Below are positions 1 to 10,246 of a stretch of DNA of 64,000 bases, one piece after another. Made by a program: the position numbers and the translations under genes. Position 1 is the stretch's first letter; each line of letters starts with the position of its first letter. The notes beneath the pieces were generated by a model, which saw nothing but the letters and a program-made list of their open reading frames with translations, was not told where the DNA came from and did no database searches. The stretch spans positions 124,001 to 188,000 of the forward strand of contig NZ_JAKRCW010000002.1 in assembly GCF_022346425.1 (NCBI RefSeq), given 5' to 3'. Source of the DNA: Pseudoglutamicibacter albus. GTDB taxonomy: Bacteria > Actinomycetota > Actinomycetes > Actinomycetales > Micrococcaceae.

Positions 1-347
1 GAACCCGGAACGAACGCGCCGGGGCGCTCGAGCAGCGGTGCGAGAGCTTCGATGAGCGGGCCCTCGCCGTTGTGGCGGGCGAGGTTATCGCCCGTGTTGA
101 TCACAAGGTCCGGTTCCAGGTCAGCCAGGGAACGCAACCACATAGCTTTCGCGCTCTGCCCGGGAGCCATGTGGATATCCGAAATGTGTAGCAGACGGAT
201 CGGCTGGGCACCCGGTTCCAGGACGGGCACGGTGTGCTCTTCGAGTTGGAAATCCAGCGCATTCCAGGCGGCCTTCGCGGCGATGACGGAGCTCAAAGCT
301 ACTGCCGAGCCGCCGGCATAGACGGCACAACGTTTCAGTCGTGGCAC
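1..347 (-). CDS. Metallophosphoesterase, C-terminus outside window
   Basis: Partial gene; only about the first 115 codons are visible. From a GTG at 347 the frame gives a basic N-terminus and a hydrophobic stretch (AVYAGGSAVALSSVIAA) that is probably a signal anchor. After it come LLHISDIHMAP near residue 53 and LVINTGDN near residue 82. These are the first two metal-binding blocks (DxH and GDN) of calcineurin-like phosphoesterases. The GTG lies four bases after the stop of the penicillin-binding protein, so the two are probably one operon, a pairing common in actinobacteria. A different frame from an ATG at 330 lacks the motifs. Substrate unknown. Confidence 0.85.
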   Translation of the reverse strand, partial: MPRLKRCAVYAGGSAVALSSVIAAKAAWNALDFQLEEHTVPVLEPGAQPIRLLHISDIHMAPGQSAKAMWLRSLADLEPDLVINTGDNLARHNGEGPLIEALAPLLERPGAFVPG

Positions 348-351
348 AGGA

Positions 352-2778
352 TCAGTCGTCCTCCTGGCCAGAATTACCCCTGTTGCCGTTGTTGTTCTCC
401 CTAGCCGGTTGCTCGTTCCTACGAGGAGGGTTCGAGCTCTCACTGCGTGAGGCACCACGTGACTCACTGCGCGAGGAAGCAGGGGAAGAGGAGCCGGACG
501 ACGATGCCGTCGTCGAGGACTGCGTCGAGTCTGAAGATGAGGAGGACTCAACCGAAGCCGTCTCGCCCTGCGCCGAGCCTAGGGACGGCCTCGGGGAGGA
601 TGGAGCCGGCATGCTGTCTACCTCTTCATCAGAGTCATCGGAGGAAGAGGCGTGCGGTTGCTTGACCTCGTTCGGGATCCGACCGTGATCGTAGTTCTGG
701 TACACCTGAGCCATGTACTTAGCCCACATCGGGCCAGCGTGTGTCATCGAGTCACCCTTGCGAACAGGGATACCGCGCAGCTTGATGCCGTTGTTCAGAC
801 CAAGCTGGGTTGTGCCGTCCTTACGGCCAATCCAGGCAACAGTCGTCATGCCTTCGGTGTAGCCGGCAAACCAGGTTGAGGTCGCGTTGTCGTTAGTACC
901 GGTCTTACCGCCGGTAGGGGCGCTGAACCGGCCCATGACCACGCGTTCGCGGGCGATCTTAGTGAGGATGCTATTGAGAGTGGAGACGTCGTTTTCTTCG
1001 AAGACGCGCTTGCACTCAGGCTCAGGAACCTTGTACTTGGTTCCGTCAGCACCCTTGATCTTGGTGAAGACACGGTTGTTGCAGATCATGCCCTTGTTAG
1101 CGAAGGCACCGAAACCGCGTGCTTGGGCCAGAGGTGTCACGGGCTGAGCGCCAAGAACCAACGAAGGGCCGGAGGACGCCAGTGATTTAGCGTCAGCAGG
1201 TTCGCCCTGCGTTGTGACCTGGCCCTCGAGCAAGCCCATACGCTCAGCGACGGAGGTGATGTCGCACAAGTCCAACTGGTAGGCCTCAGCGACGGTCGCG
1301 GAGTTGATGGACCAGTAGAGGCCCTTATTCATCGGCATGTTCTTGTACTGGTTCGCGATCGCGTTGCCGACGTCCCACTCTTCGAAGATCTTGTATCGCT
1401 TGCCCGCCAGGCATGAGGCATCCCACGACGTGCCACTGTAGTCACGGCGGGACGCGTTGACGGTGGATTTCACGCTCTTACCGGCTTCGATCCAGGCCAT
1501 CGCAGTCCACGGCTTAGCGGTAGAACCACCCTGGAAGCCACCGGAGCCGCCGTGGGAGCGGTCCGTGGTGAAGTTGTATTCGGTGTAGGCGGCAGGGTTC
1601 TTCTCGCTGGTTCCGAAACGCGTGTTCTGAGCCATCGCGAGGATGTCGCCGGTCTTGTTGTCACGCGAGACGATTGCGGAGCCCAAGCCGCCCTTATCGC
1701 CTTCTGGAACTGCCTCGCGGACTTGCTTATTCGCTGCCTTCTGCAGCTTCATGTCCAAGGTTGTGTGGATCTGAAGACCACCGTTGAGGAGCAGGTATTC
1801 GCGGTCCTGCTGGGTCTTACCGAACTCCGGGTTCTTCAAGATTTCCCAGTACACGTACGTGCAGAAGTATGGGGCTTCTTTCGCGGCCGTGCAGCCTGAC
1901 TTGGTGTCAGAAGGTTTCAGTCCCAAGTCCTTCTTGACAGCCTTGTCGTACTGTTCCTTCGTGATCGCCTCGTTGTGCAACATACGGCTCAACACGGCAT
2001 CGCGGCGCTGCTTGGTCGCTTCAGGGTTAGTGAGCGGGTTGAAGTAGCCCGGGCGCTGAACCATGCCAGCGAGCATCGCGGACTGCTCAATGCTGAGCTT
2101 CTTCGCAGGGATCGAGAAGAAACGCTGCGCGGCGGCTTCGACACCGTAGGTGGTTCCGGAGAACAAGACGAGGTTGAGGTAGCCCTCGAGGATCTCGTCC
2201 TTGCTCATCGTCTGCTCGATCTCGTTGGCCCACTTGATTTCCCGAGCCTTATCGGCAACGGACTTGTTGCCGGAGATAGTCAGCTCGGAAGCTGGAACGC
2301 CGTCAGCGATCTGGTTGAGGATATTGCGGTTGTTGACGTACTGCTGGGTCAGTGTGGACGCACCCTGCTGGCCGCCGGCGCCCGCCAAGTTAGCTACAGC
2401 TGCACGCAAAATACCGCGCGGGTCCGCACCACCGTGTTCGTAGAAACGCTCGTCTTCAACGGAGACGATCGCTTTCTGCATCCAAGGCGAAATATTTTTG
2501 AGCTTGACTGGCTTGCGGTCTTGCGCGAAGAACTTCGCCACGACCTTGCCGTTGCGGTCATAAACAACCGAGGACTCAGGCACCGACGTCGTCTTAGGGA
2601 ACGACGGGATCGATGCGTAAGCGTCAGAAGCCATGTTGGTCGCTGTGCCAGTGAATACCACGAGAGGCACCAGGGTGCCTGCCGTGAGCGCGCCAGCGAG
2701 GACGCTTGCGAGCAAGAATCCGATGAGTCTACGCACGGTTGAGGTAGACGTGCTCATGAGGGACTTACCTTGGGACAT
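352..2778 (-). CDS. Class A penicillin-binding protein (transglycosylase/transpeptidase)
   Basis: Bifunctional peptidoglycan synthase of 808 residues acting outside the membrane. A single N-terminal membrane segment (about residues 15-40) is followed by a GT51 glycosyltransferase domain with the VEDERFYEHGG block near residue 105 and ASTLTQQ near 140. The transpeptidase domain has the nucleophile box STAK near residue 419, the SxN box SINS near 491 and the KTG triad GGKTGT near 621. The last ~90 residues are a Ser/Asn/Arg-rich disordered tail with no visible PASTA domain. It heads an operon with the downstream metallophosphoesterase. Synteny with RidA, Crp and Nth resembles the mycobacterial ponA2 region, but I do not assign that symbol. 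Confidence 0.95.
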   Translation of the reverse strand: MSQGKSLMSTSTSTVRRLIGFLLASVLAGALTAGTLVPLVVFTGTATNMASDAYASIPSFPKTTSVPESSVVYDRNGKVVAKFFAQDRKPVKLKNISPWMQKAIVSVEDERFYEHGGADPRGILRAAVANLAGAGGQQGASTLTQQYVNNRNILNQIADGVPASELTISGNKSVADKAREIKWANEIEQTMSKDEILEGYLNLVLFSGTTYGVEAAAQRFFSIPAKKLSIEQSAMLAGMVQRPGYFNPLTNPEATKQRRDAVLSRMLHNEAITKEQYDKAVKKDLGLKPSDTKSGCTAAKEAPYFCTYVYWEILKNPEFGKTQQDREYLLLNGGLQIHTTLDMKLQKAANKQVREAVPEGDKGGLGSAIVSRDNKTGDILAMAQNTRFGTSEKNPAAYTEYNFTTDRSHGGSGGFQGGSTAKPWTAMAWIEAGKSVKSTVNASRRDYSGTSWDASCLAGKRYKIFEEWDVGNAIANQYKNMPMNKGLYWSINSATVAEAYQLDLCDITSVAERMGLLEGQVTTQGEPADAKSLASSGPSLVLGAQPVTPLAQARGFGAFANKGMICNNRVFTKIKGADGTKYKVPEPECKRVFEENDVSTLNSILTKIARERVVMGRFSAPTGGKTGTNDNATSTWFAGYTEGMTTVAWIGRKDGTTQLGLNNGIKLRGIPVRKGDSMTHAGPMWAKYMAQVYQNYDHGRIPNEVKQPHASSSDDSDEEVDSMPAPSSPRPSLGSAQGETASVESSSSSDSTQSSTTASSSGSSSPASSRSESRGASRSESSNPPRRNEQPARENNNGNRGNSGQEDD

Positions 2779-2910
2779 AGGCTCTAGCGTACCGGAGGGA
2801 CCTTAGAAGCGGGTCAGACTGTGGATGTATTCACACGAGTCTGTGGATGTAGCTTGCATGCGTACGGAAGCGCTCACGTACAAGTAGTTGAGCGGGTTAG
2901 GCTTAGAGGC

Positions 2911-3120
2911 ATGACTAAGTGGGAGTACTTCACGGCACCTTTGATGGTGCATAACACTAAAGCTATTTTGGATAACTTCGGCAAGCAGGGCTGGGAACTG
3001 GTGCAGGTTGTTTCGATGCCTGCCGCTGGTTCTGCGGCTCCGGCGACCGGCGCTGAGATTGTTTCCGCACCGGCAGTGAACTTGGTGGGCTACTTTAAGC
3101 GTCCACTCGAAGCTGAGTAA
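2911..3120 (+). CDS. DUF4177-like small protein
   Basis: A 69-residue protein starting at the ATG at 2911. It opens with KWEYFTAPL and contains the GKQGWELVQVV block typical of DUF4177-type small proteins, followed by an Ala-rich loop and the closing LVGYFKRP. No function is known for the family. An in-frame extension back to 2821 is possible but reads as non-coding. A TAGGCT hexamer at 2897-2902, eight bases before the ATG, could be a -10 box giving a very short or absent leader. It sits between the divergent PBP gene and ridA, as in other Micrococcales. Confidence 0.8.
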   Translation: MTKWEYFTAPLMVHNTKAILDNFGKQGWELVQVVSMPAAGSAAPATGAEIVSAPAVNLVGYFKRPLEAE

Positions 3121-3174
3121 GCGCTCGGGACTTAAAACACGTAGCTATATAGCTGAGTTGAGTGGGGGATTGTG

Positions 3175-3669
3175 ATGGCATCTGCAGGTCAAGAAGGCAG
3201 CGGGAAGCAGGGCTCTTTCGAGCAGAGGCTGAGCGAGTTAGGGATTGAGTTGCCGGAGGTTGTGAAGCCGTTGGCGGCTTATGTTCCTGCGGTGACGTTC
3301 AACGGTACGGTCCAGACCTCAGGCCAGTTGCCGATGGTGGACGGCCAGTTGCCGGCAACCGGCAAGGTCGGTGGCGAGGTCAGCGCGGAGCAGGCGTATG
3401 GCTTGGCTCGTACCGCGGCGATCAACGCGTTGGCTGCGATCCGTTCGGAACTGGGCTCCTTGGACCGTGTGACTCGCGTTGTCAAGGTCACCGGGTTCGT
3501 GGCTTCAACTCCTGATTTTACGGGGCAACCGGGTGTAGTCAATGGCGCTTCCGAACTGTTGGGTGAGATCTTCGGGGAAGCGGGCACTCACGCGCGCTCA
3601 GCGGTTGGCGTTCCGGTTCTGCCGCTGGATTCTCCCGTTGAAGTCGAAGTCACCGTCGCATTCGATTGA
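3175..3669 (+). CDS. RidA/YjgF family protein
   Basis: A 164-residue member of the YjgF/YER057c/RidA family, whose characterised members hydrolyse reactive enamine/imine intermediates. The ATG at 3175 lies just after a GTG (3172) and six bases after a G-rich Shine-Dalgarno. Family features are the N-terminal VQTSGQLP strand, the central ARTAAINALAAI helix, and the conserved Arg of HARSAVGV near residue 140, which binds the substrate carboxylate in RidA. It is longer at the N-terminus than the ~130-residue canonical RidA, matching the actinobacterial subgroup beside Crp. Its stop overlaps the start of the next gene. Confidence 0.9.
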   Translation: MASAGQEGSGKQGSFEQRLSELGIELPEVVKPLAAYVPAVTFNGTVQTSGQLPMVDGQLPATGKVGGEVSAEQAYGLARTAAINALAAIRSELGSLDRVTRVVKVTGFVASTPDFTGQPGVVNGASELLGEIFGEAGTHARSAVGVPVLPLDSPVEVEVTVAFD

Positions 3670-4706
3670 AGCGTCTGTACCGCCCCTTGGCGCTGAACCG
3701 CCGGGTGTATCCGGTTCCACGGTGGGAGAGGGCCGCGGCCCGGAACTGGTTTGAGCTTGAGCATCCGCATCCGGTGAGGGTACGGCACGCGAGCCAGGTC
3801 ATGGTTTTGGATCAGCAATCCCACGGCCTGGTCACATGGCTTACGCAGCGGCAACCGGACTCGCCGTTGGGGTCGATCGCGCCGCCATCGGCGCTGGTCG
3901 AGCCGGTCGATGACGACAACGTGCGATGGTTTGGGCCTTCCGCACGCGAATGGGCTGCCAGGATCGGTACCGATGACGTTGCAGGTGCGCGCCGCTCGGT
4001 GATGGCCGCGGTACGGGGGTTGTTCCTGGAGACAGGGATCCTGCTTGCAGGGGTCTCGGATGTGGACATCGTGGATTCGCTCGGTAGCGCTGAATGGACC
4101 ACGGCACGGTCTGAGATCCAGGCCGACAGCACGCGTTTCTCTCAATGGATCGAGCATCGCGGATGGGGATTGCGCACTGATCTGTTGAGATTCGTGTGCC
4201 GGTGGGAAAGCGCCGATTATGCTCTGCGCAGGGTCGAGAGCACCGTATTCGCTATCGCTTTGCCGGTAGGTCAGGAAGTCTCCCTACCCCCAGGCGGCGA
4301 CGGCTGGGGTGCGTGGGTCTCGGTAGACCGCGATGAGGCCGCCAAGCAGATCGCAGAACCGGACGGCCCCGCACCCAGCATCGAGCCTGGCGCGGCATGG
4401 CCTGGCAATGCGGACCCTAGCCGCCCAGCAACGGTGAGCATGGTTGCGAAGAACTCGGCTGCGATGAACTCGGCTGCGATGAACTCGGCTACGAAGAACG
4501 CGGCACCTTGGTCTGAGGCTGTAGCCCCGCCAATCCAGGCCGTCATGGAAGAAGTGAACCATGCGCGCGGTCTGGTGGCGTTCATGTCACAACCGCGTGC
4601 ATGGTCGCACGGGCGTATGGAGCTGATTCACCGGATGGTTGGCGGATTCGAGTGGGGACTAAAACTCGTGACAGACCATCCGCCTGAACAGCGCCGGGAC
4701 ACCTAG
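3666..4706 (+). CDS. NUDIX-fold protein with degenerate Nudix box
   Basis: A 346-residue protein starting at a TTG (3666) that overlaps the ridA stop. Residues ~110-240 resemble actinobacterial NUDIX hydrolases found at this locus: AVRGLFLETGILLAG occupies the place of the Nudix helix, followed by a W..R...W block and RVESTVFAIALPVGQE. The Nudix consensus REUxEExGU reads R-G-L-F-L-E-T-G-I here, so the first Glu and one of the metal-binding pair are missing; catalysis looks unlikely. The C-terminal third is Pro/Ala-rich and holds three 15-bp repeats (NSAAM). The family assignment rests on motif reading only. Confidence 0.6.
   Translation: MKRLYRPLALNRRVYPVPRWERAAARNWFELEHPHPVRVRHASQVMVLDQQSHGLVTWLTQRQPDSPLGSIAPPSALVEPVDDDNVRWFGPSAREWAARIGTDDVAGARRSVMAAVRGLFLETGILLAGVSDVDIVDSLGSAEWTTARSEIQADSTRFSQWIEHRGWGLRTDLLRFVCRWESADYALRRVESTVFAIALPVGQEVSLPPGGDGWGAWVSVDRDEAAKQIAEPDGPAPSIEPGAAWPGNADPSRPATVSMVAKNSAAMNSAAMNSATKNAAPWSEAVAPPIQAVMEEVNHARGLVAFMSQPRAWSHGRMELIHRMVGGFEWGLKLVTDHPPEQRRDT
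4451..4495 (+). repeat. Three 15-bp tandem repeats within a coding region
   Basis: The unit GAACTCGGCTGCGAT occurs three times head to tail; the third copy differs at two positions. It encodes N-S-A-A-M repeats in the linker of the NUDIX-like protein. The unit length is a multiple of three, so the frame is kept. Probably replication slippage. Confidence 0.9.
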
Positions 4707-4719
4707 GACTCCTGGATGC

Positions 4720-5397
4720 CTAGCGTGAACGCTGGCGGAGGCGCTGGGCATCGAGGATTACGACGGCGCGAGCCTCAAGCCGTAGCCAGCCGCGCTGCAC
4801 AAACTCAGCCAGTGCCTTGTTCACGGTCTCGCGGGAAGCGCCAACCAGCTGAGCGAGCTCTTCCTGGGTGAGCTCGTGAGGAACGAGGATCCCGTCCGCA
4901 GTCGGGCGGCCAAAACGGTCCGCGAGGTCCAGGAGGGCTTTCGCCACGCGTCCTGGAACATCGGAGAACACGAGGTCTGCCAGCGAATCGTTGGTGCGGC
5001 GCAAGCGGCGGGCCAGCGCCTGCAGTAGCTGCGCGGAAACCTCAGGGTTGGTGGCAAGTGCACGGCGCAGGTTTTCGTGGCGCAGGCCAGCGAGGTGGGT
5101 CTCGGTTACGGCGGTAGCTGTCGCGTTACGCGGATGCGGATCAAACAGCGCCATCTCGCCGAACAGTTCGCCCGGGCCGAGGAGGGCCAGAAGATTCTCA
5201 CGGCCGTCTGCGGCAGTGCGACCAAGCTTGATCTTGCCGGAAATGATCACGTAGAGCTGATCGCCTTGATCGCCTTCGTGGAAGACGGACATGCCACGGG
5301 TCAGATCGACCTGGGTGAGTTCTTCGGTCAGAACGTTGAAAGCTTCGTCGCTCAGATGCGCGAACAGCGGCGCCCGGCGAAGGACCTCGATGTCCAT
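4720..5397 (-). CDS. crp: Crp/Fnr family cAMP-type regulator (Crp/GlxR)
   Basis: A 225-residue transcription factor. The N-terminal cyclic-nucleotide-binding beta-roll carries the phosphate-binding cassette FGEMALFDPHPRNATATA at about residues 78-95, matching mycobacterial Crp (Rv3676) and corynebacterial GlxR. The C-terminal winged helix has LTQEELAQLVGASRETVNKAL at about 172-192, whose recognition helix contains the conserved R-E-T-V. Crp/GlxR proteins bind TGTGA-N6-TCACA. Perfect GTGA-N6-TCAC sites occur upstream of acs, of the I36-like gene and of the phospholipase-like gene in this window. Divergent from marP, as in Mycobacterium. cAMP as the ligand is inferred from the family. Confidence 0.93.
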   Translation of the reverse strand: MDIEVLRRAPLFAHLSDEAFNVLTEELTQVDLTRGMSVFHEGDQGDQLYVIISGKIKLGRTAADGRENLLALLGPGELFGEMALFDPHPRNATATAVTETHLAGLRHENLRRALATNPEVSAQLLQALARRLRRTNDSLADLVFSDVPGRVAKALLDLADRFGRPTADGILVPHELTQEELAQLVGASRETVNKALAEFVQRGWLRLEARAVVILDAQRLRQRSR

Positions 5398-5682
5398 GGG
5401 TCTCCTTCAGAAATTGCAGATTTATGGCCTTCGTTCAATACTATTGTGCCGCATGACACGTCTTGCAAGCAGATTTCGGCCGCGCCTCACTATTTTGAAA
5501 ACAATTACATAACGTTCTGCAAAGAAGGTGAGGTTGGCCGTGCGTGCTTAGTTAGGATGTTCAGCACGGCAGGTGCGTGTAAAGTTGCGTGCCGTGCCAC
5601 ATTACTGAGCGCCGCGATTGAATTCTTCGCGACTGAAATCGTGTGGCGCCGTAGGAACGTAGCGACGCATGGAGGGGGTGCG

Positions 5683-6903
5683 GTGTTTCTAGGTCTGCAC
5701 CTCATCGACTGGATTCTGATCATTCTGATCATCGCCCAGTTATGGACCGGTTGGCGTAAAGCGTTCCTTGTTTCTTTAGGTGCCACAGCGGGTTTTCTGG
5801 CTGGGGCTACCGCGGCGTTTTTCTGCATCCCGTTGATGGCCCGCTGGATTCAAGACCCCGCGTGGCGTGCCGCCGGCCTATTCTTGACGTTCGCTGTCTT
5901 GTTGGCGCTCGGCCAGGGGCTCGGCGAAGCGACGGCGGCACAGATCCGGCGTTGGATGGACCGTCCACGCCCGCGCTGGTGGGACCGTTTGGGTGGTTCC
6001 GTGTTGTATTTCGTGGCGACCTGGATCACTATTTCAGCTCTCGCGTTCACGTGGTCTGCGTTGGGGATGCCATGGCTTTCGCCGCAGCTAGCTAATTCCA
6101 AAGTGGTTCAGTCGGTGCGTGACACCACGCCGGAGGTTATGGAGCGTGCTTTCGGTGAGGCTCGCTTGGCGGTGGCCGCGCTCGAGCTGCCGGAAATCTC
6201 CGTTCCGAAGCTCTCTCTTTCCGGCCCGGCCCCAGGGGATCCGTCGCCTGCAGCGTCACCGCATGCCTCAATCCCGGAAGGCACCCAGACTACTGAGCAG
6301 CAGCACGCCGCGAAAGATTCGATCGCGCGTGTTTCCGGTATCGCGAGCGCGTGTGGCGTGAACCAGACAGGCACCTCGTTCGCGATCGCGCCAGACCGTT
6401 TGATCACTAACGCCCACGTTGTGCGCGGCATCGAACAACCCGTTGTCGAGACCCCGGATGGTCGGGCACTCACGGGCCGGACGGTCACCTTCGATCCACG
6501 CAGAGACATCGCCGTGATCGCGGTGGATGGGCTCGGAATGCAGCCGCTTGAGATGGGGCCAACCCTGCGCGCTGGGGATCACGCTACGTTCATGGGCTTC
6601 CCTGCCGGCGGCCCGTACACGGTTTCGCATGCCGCTGTGAAGCAACGCGCGGCGGCCCAGTTGCCTAACATTTACGGCAACGGCTCATCTTCTGTGGACG
6701 TGTACCAGCTCGCCGCTGACGTCAAACGCGGTAACTCTGGCGGCCCGCTCGTGGATGATGACGGCAAGTTCAGCGGAATGATCTTCGCTAAGTCCAAAGA
6801 TGAAGACAACGTCGGCTACGCGATCACCAACGATGAGCTCAAAACCATCGTTGCCGAAGCCCCGAGCCGGACTGCCGCCGTGCCAACAGGCACCTGCGAG
6901 TAG
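5683..6903 (+). CDS. marP: MarP-like membrane-anchored serine protease
   Basis: Starts at GTG 5683, seven bases after a strong GGAGG; the longer open frame upstream is not supported. The 406-residue product has four predicted N-terminal membrane helices (about residues 5-130), a CvpA-like arrangement, then a linker and a chymotrypsin-fold protease domain. The catalytic triad is visible: His in NAHVV (~245), Asp in RRDIAVI (~275) and Ser in GNSGGPL (~351). Two cysteines bracket the protease (SACGV ~224 and TGTCE at the C-terminus), as in M. tuberculosis MarP, where a disulphide holds the active form. MarP is needed for acid and oxidative stress resistance there. Confidence 0.93.
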   Translation: MFLGLHLIDWILIILIIAQLWTGWRKAFLVSLGATAGFLAGATAAFFCIPLMARWIQDPAWRAAGLFLTFAVLLALGQGLGEATAAQIRRWMDRPRPRWWDRLGGSVLYFVATWITISALAFTWSALGMPWLSPQLANSKVVQSVRDTTPEVMERAFGEARLAVAALELPEISVPKLSLSGPAPGDPSPAASPHASIPEGTQTTEQQHAAKDSIARVSGIASACGVNQTGTSFAIAPDRLITNAHVVRGIEQPVVETPDGRALTGRTVTFDPRRDIAVIAVDGLGMQPLEMGPTLRAGDHATFMGFPAGGPYTVSHAAVKQRAAAQLPNIYGNGSSSVDVYQLAADVKRGNSGGPLVDDDGKFSGMIFAKSKDEDNVGYAITNDELKTIVAEAPSRTAAVPTGTCE

Positions 6904-6972
6904 GTGCCGGCCGGTTCCTGCCAGTATCAACCGACGGATTCCTGCGAGTAACAAGGCAACAAGTTTTAAAGG

Positions 6973-7014
6973 ACGATGCGGTGGACAGTTCGTCTGTCCA
7001 CCGCATCGTTTTTT
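6973..7014 (+). terminator. Rho-independent terminator after marP
   Basis: A perfect 16-bp stem (6973-6988 with 6994-7009), a five-base TTCGT loop and a run of six T. It ends the marP transcript. The convergent acs gene ends at 7080; a TTTTAAA stretch on the other side could give weak termination in that direction too. Confidence 0.95.
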
Positions 7015-7079
7015 ATGTGGCCTGGCGGGGAAGTTTCCAGCCACGCCGTTTACGCGCGTCGGGGTACCCCGGTGAAGAA

Positions 7080-9086
<2,007 letters not shown>

Positions 9087-9123
9087 GGAGACTCCTCAGG
9101 ACAAGTAAGCGATAAGACAACTG

Positions 9124-9137
9124 GTGATCTGGATCAC
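9124..9137 (-). promoter_or_regulatory. Crp/GlxR-type operator, acs-proximal
   Basis: GTGATCTGGATCAC, a perfect GTGA-N6-TCAC half-site pair, centred about 44 bases upstream of the acs start codon. Assigned to the Crp-family regulator by motif match only. Confidence 0.7.
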
Positions 9138-9153
9138 TTAGCTTCCATCTTAT

Positions 9154-9167
9154 GTGAGGCAGGTCAC
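9154..9167 (-). promoter_or_regulatory. Crp/GlxR-type operator, acs-distal
   Basis: GTGAGGCAGGTCAC, a second perfect GTGA-N6-TCAC match. Its centre is exactly 30 bp from the first, about three helical turns, so two dimers would sit on one DNA face. The rest of the 9087-9421 gap holds the promoters of acs and nth and no gene that I can see. Confidence 0.7.
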
Positions 9168-9302
9168 CCTATAAATAGAGATACACGGGCTTTCTCTCAG
9201 GAGCAAATCAGCAGACACAAAACAGAACGCACTAGGCAGCGGCCTACGGGGCCGTTACCGGGCAGGTGTGCAAGACGAGCATCAGGCGGGACGTAGCGGT
9301 GG

Positions 9303-9314
9303 CCTACCGGTAGG
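9303..9314. promoter_or_regulatory. Palindrome CCTACCGGTAGG upstream of nth
   Basis: A perfect 12-bp palindrome about 110 bases before nth. A near-identical palindrome lies in the divergent intergenic region at 20135-20146, and an identical one lies inside ktrB at 29774-29785. Could be an operator; no binder known to me. Confidence 0.3.
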
Positions 9315-9421
9315 GTGAAGTGAGACGCATCATGCTCTCAGAGTATGAAACCGGAACGTGAAACTGCAACGCAAGACCAGAGCATGCCGCCAGCGCATGC
9401 CAAGGAAGGGATACCACCGGC

Positions 9422-10246
9422 ATGGCACGCAGACTCACCCCTGCCGAGAAGCGGGAACGGATGTGGGAACGCGAAACCCCATTGGGGCGCAAGAGACGTG
9501 CCCGGAAAATCAACCGCGAACTGGCAACGAAATACCCGTACGTGGTTCCGGAACTGGACTTCGAGAACCCCTTCGAGCTGCTCGTAGCGACTGTCTTGTC
9601 AGCGCAAACCACTGACGTGAAAGTCAACCAAGTCACCATGGAGCTGTTTCGGCGTTGGCCGGACGCGGCATCGTTGGCTGGCGCGAACCTGAGCGAGGTC
9701 GAAGACGTGGTGCGGGCCACGGGCTTCTATAAAACCAAAGCCGCGAACATCCAGAACCTCGCCCGGACCCTCATGGAAGACACCGGCGGTGAAGTCCCGG
9801 ACGATCTCGACTACCTCGTAACCCTGCCCGGTGTGGGCCGCAAGACGGCTTTCGTGGTGTTGGGTAACGCGTTCGGGCACCCCGGAATCACGGTGGACAC
9901 CCACTTTGGCAGGCTCGCCCGCCGCTTCGCGTGGACTAAGGAAACCGACCCGGTCAAGGTCGAATACCAAGTGGGGGAGCTGTTCGAAAAGAAAGACTGG
10001 ACCAACCTCTCCCACCACCTCATCTTCCACGGCCGCCGCATCTGCCACGCCCAACGGCCAGCGTGCGGGGCGTGCCCCGTAGCGCAGTGGTGCCCATCGT
10101 ATGGCGAAGGGGAAACCGACCCGGAAGAGGCGAAGAAGCTTTTGAAGTACGAGCTCGCCCCAGGCCGCGAAGAGCTACACCGGCTCATGGTTGAAGGCTA
10201 TTCGCGCCGGCAACTACGCGCGATGGGGTACGGGCTGAACGCATGA
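9422..10246 (+). CDS. nth: Endonuclease III (DNA glycosylase/AP lyase)
   Basis: A 274-residue base-excision repair enzyme for oxidised pyrimidines. The helix-hairpin-helix LPGVGRKTAFVVLGNAF (about residues 137-153) contains the catalytic Lys of the GRKTA segment, and the catalytic Asp lies in VDTHFGRLARR near residue 160. The 4Fe-4S cluster motif C-x6-C-x2-C-x5-C is intact at about residues 204-220. The N-terminus carries ~25 extra basic residues and the C-terminus a ~40-residue extension, as in other actinobacteria. The stop overlaps the ATG of the next NUDIX gene (ATGA), so the two are translationally coupled. Confidence 0.96.
   Translation: MARRLTPAEKRERMWERETPLGRKRRARKINRELATKYPYVVPELDFENPFELLVATVLSAQTTDVKVNQVTMELFRRWPDAASLAGANLSEVEDVVRATGFYKTKAANIQNLARTLMEDTGGEVPDDLDYLVTLPGVGRKTAFVVLGNAFGHPGITVDTHFGRLARRFAWTKETDPVKVEYQVGELFEKKDWTNLSHHLIFHGRRICHAQRPACGACPVAQWCPSYGEGETDPEEAKKLLKYELAPGREELHRLMVEGYSRRQLRAMGYGLNA

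Noticed and set aside
5077-5682. Long open frame extending marP upstream through the crp gene
   Set aside because: It runs antisense to the clear crp coding sequence and lacks motifs. GTG 5683 has a strong Shine-Dalgarno and starts the first membrane helix.
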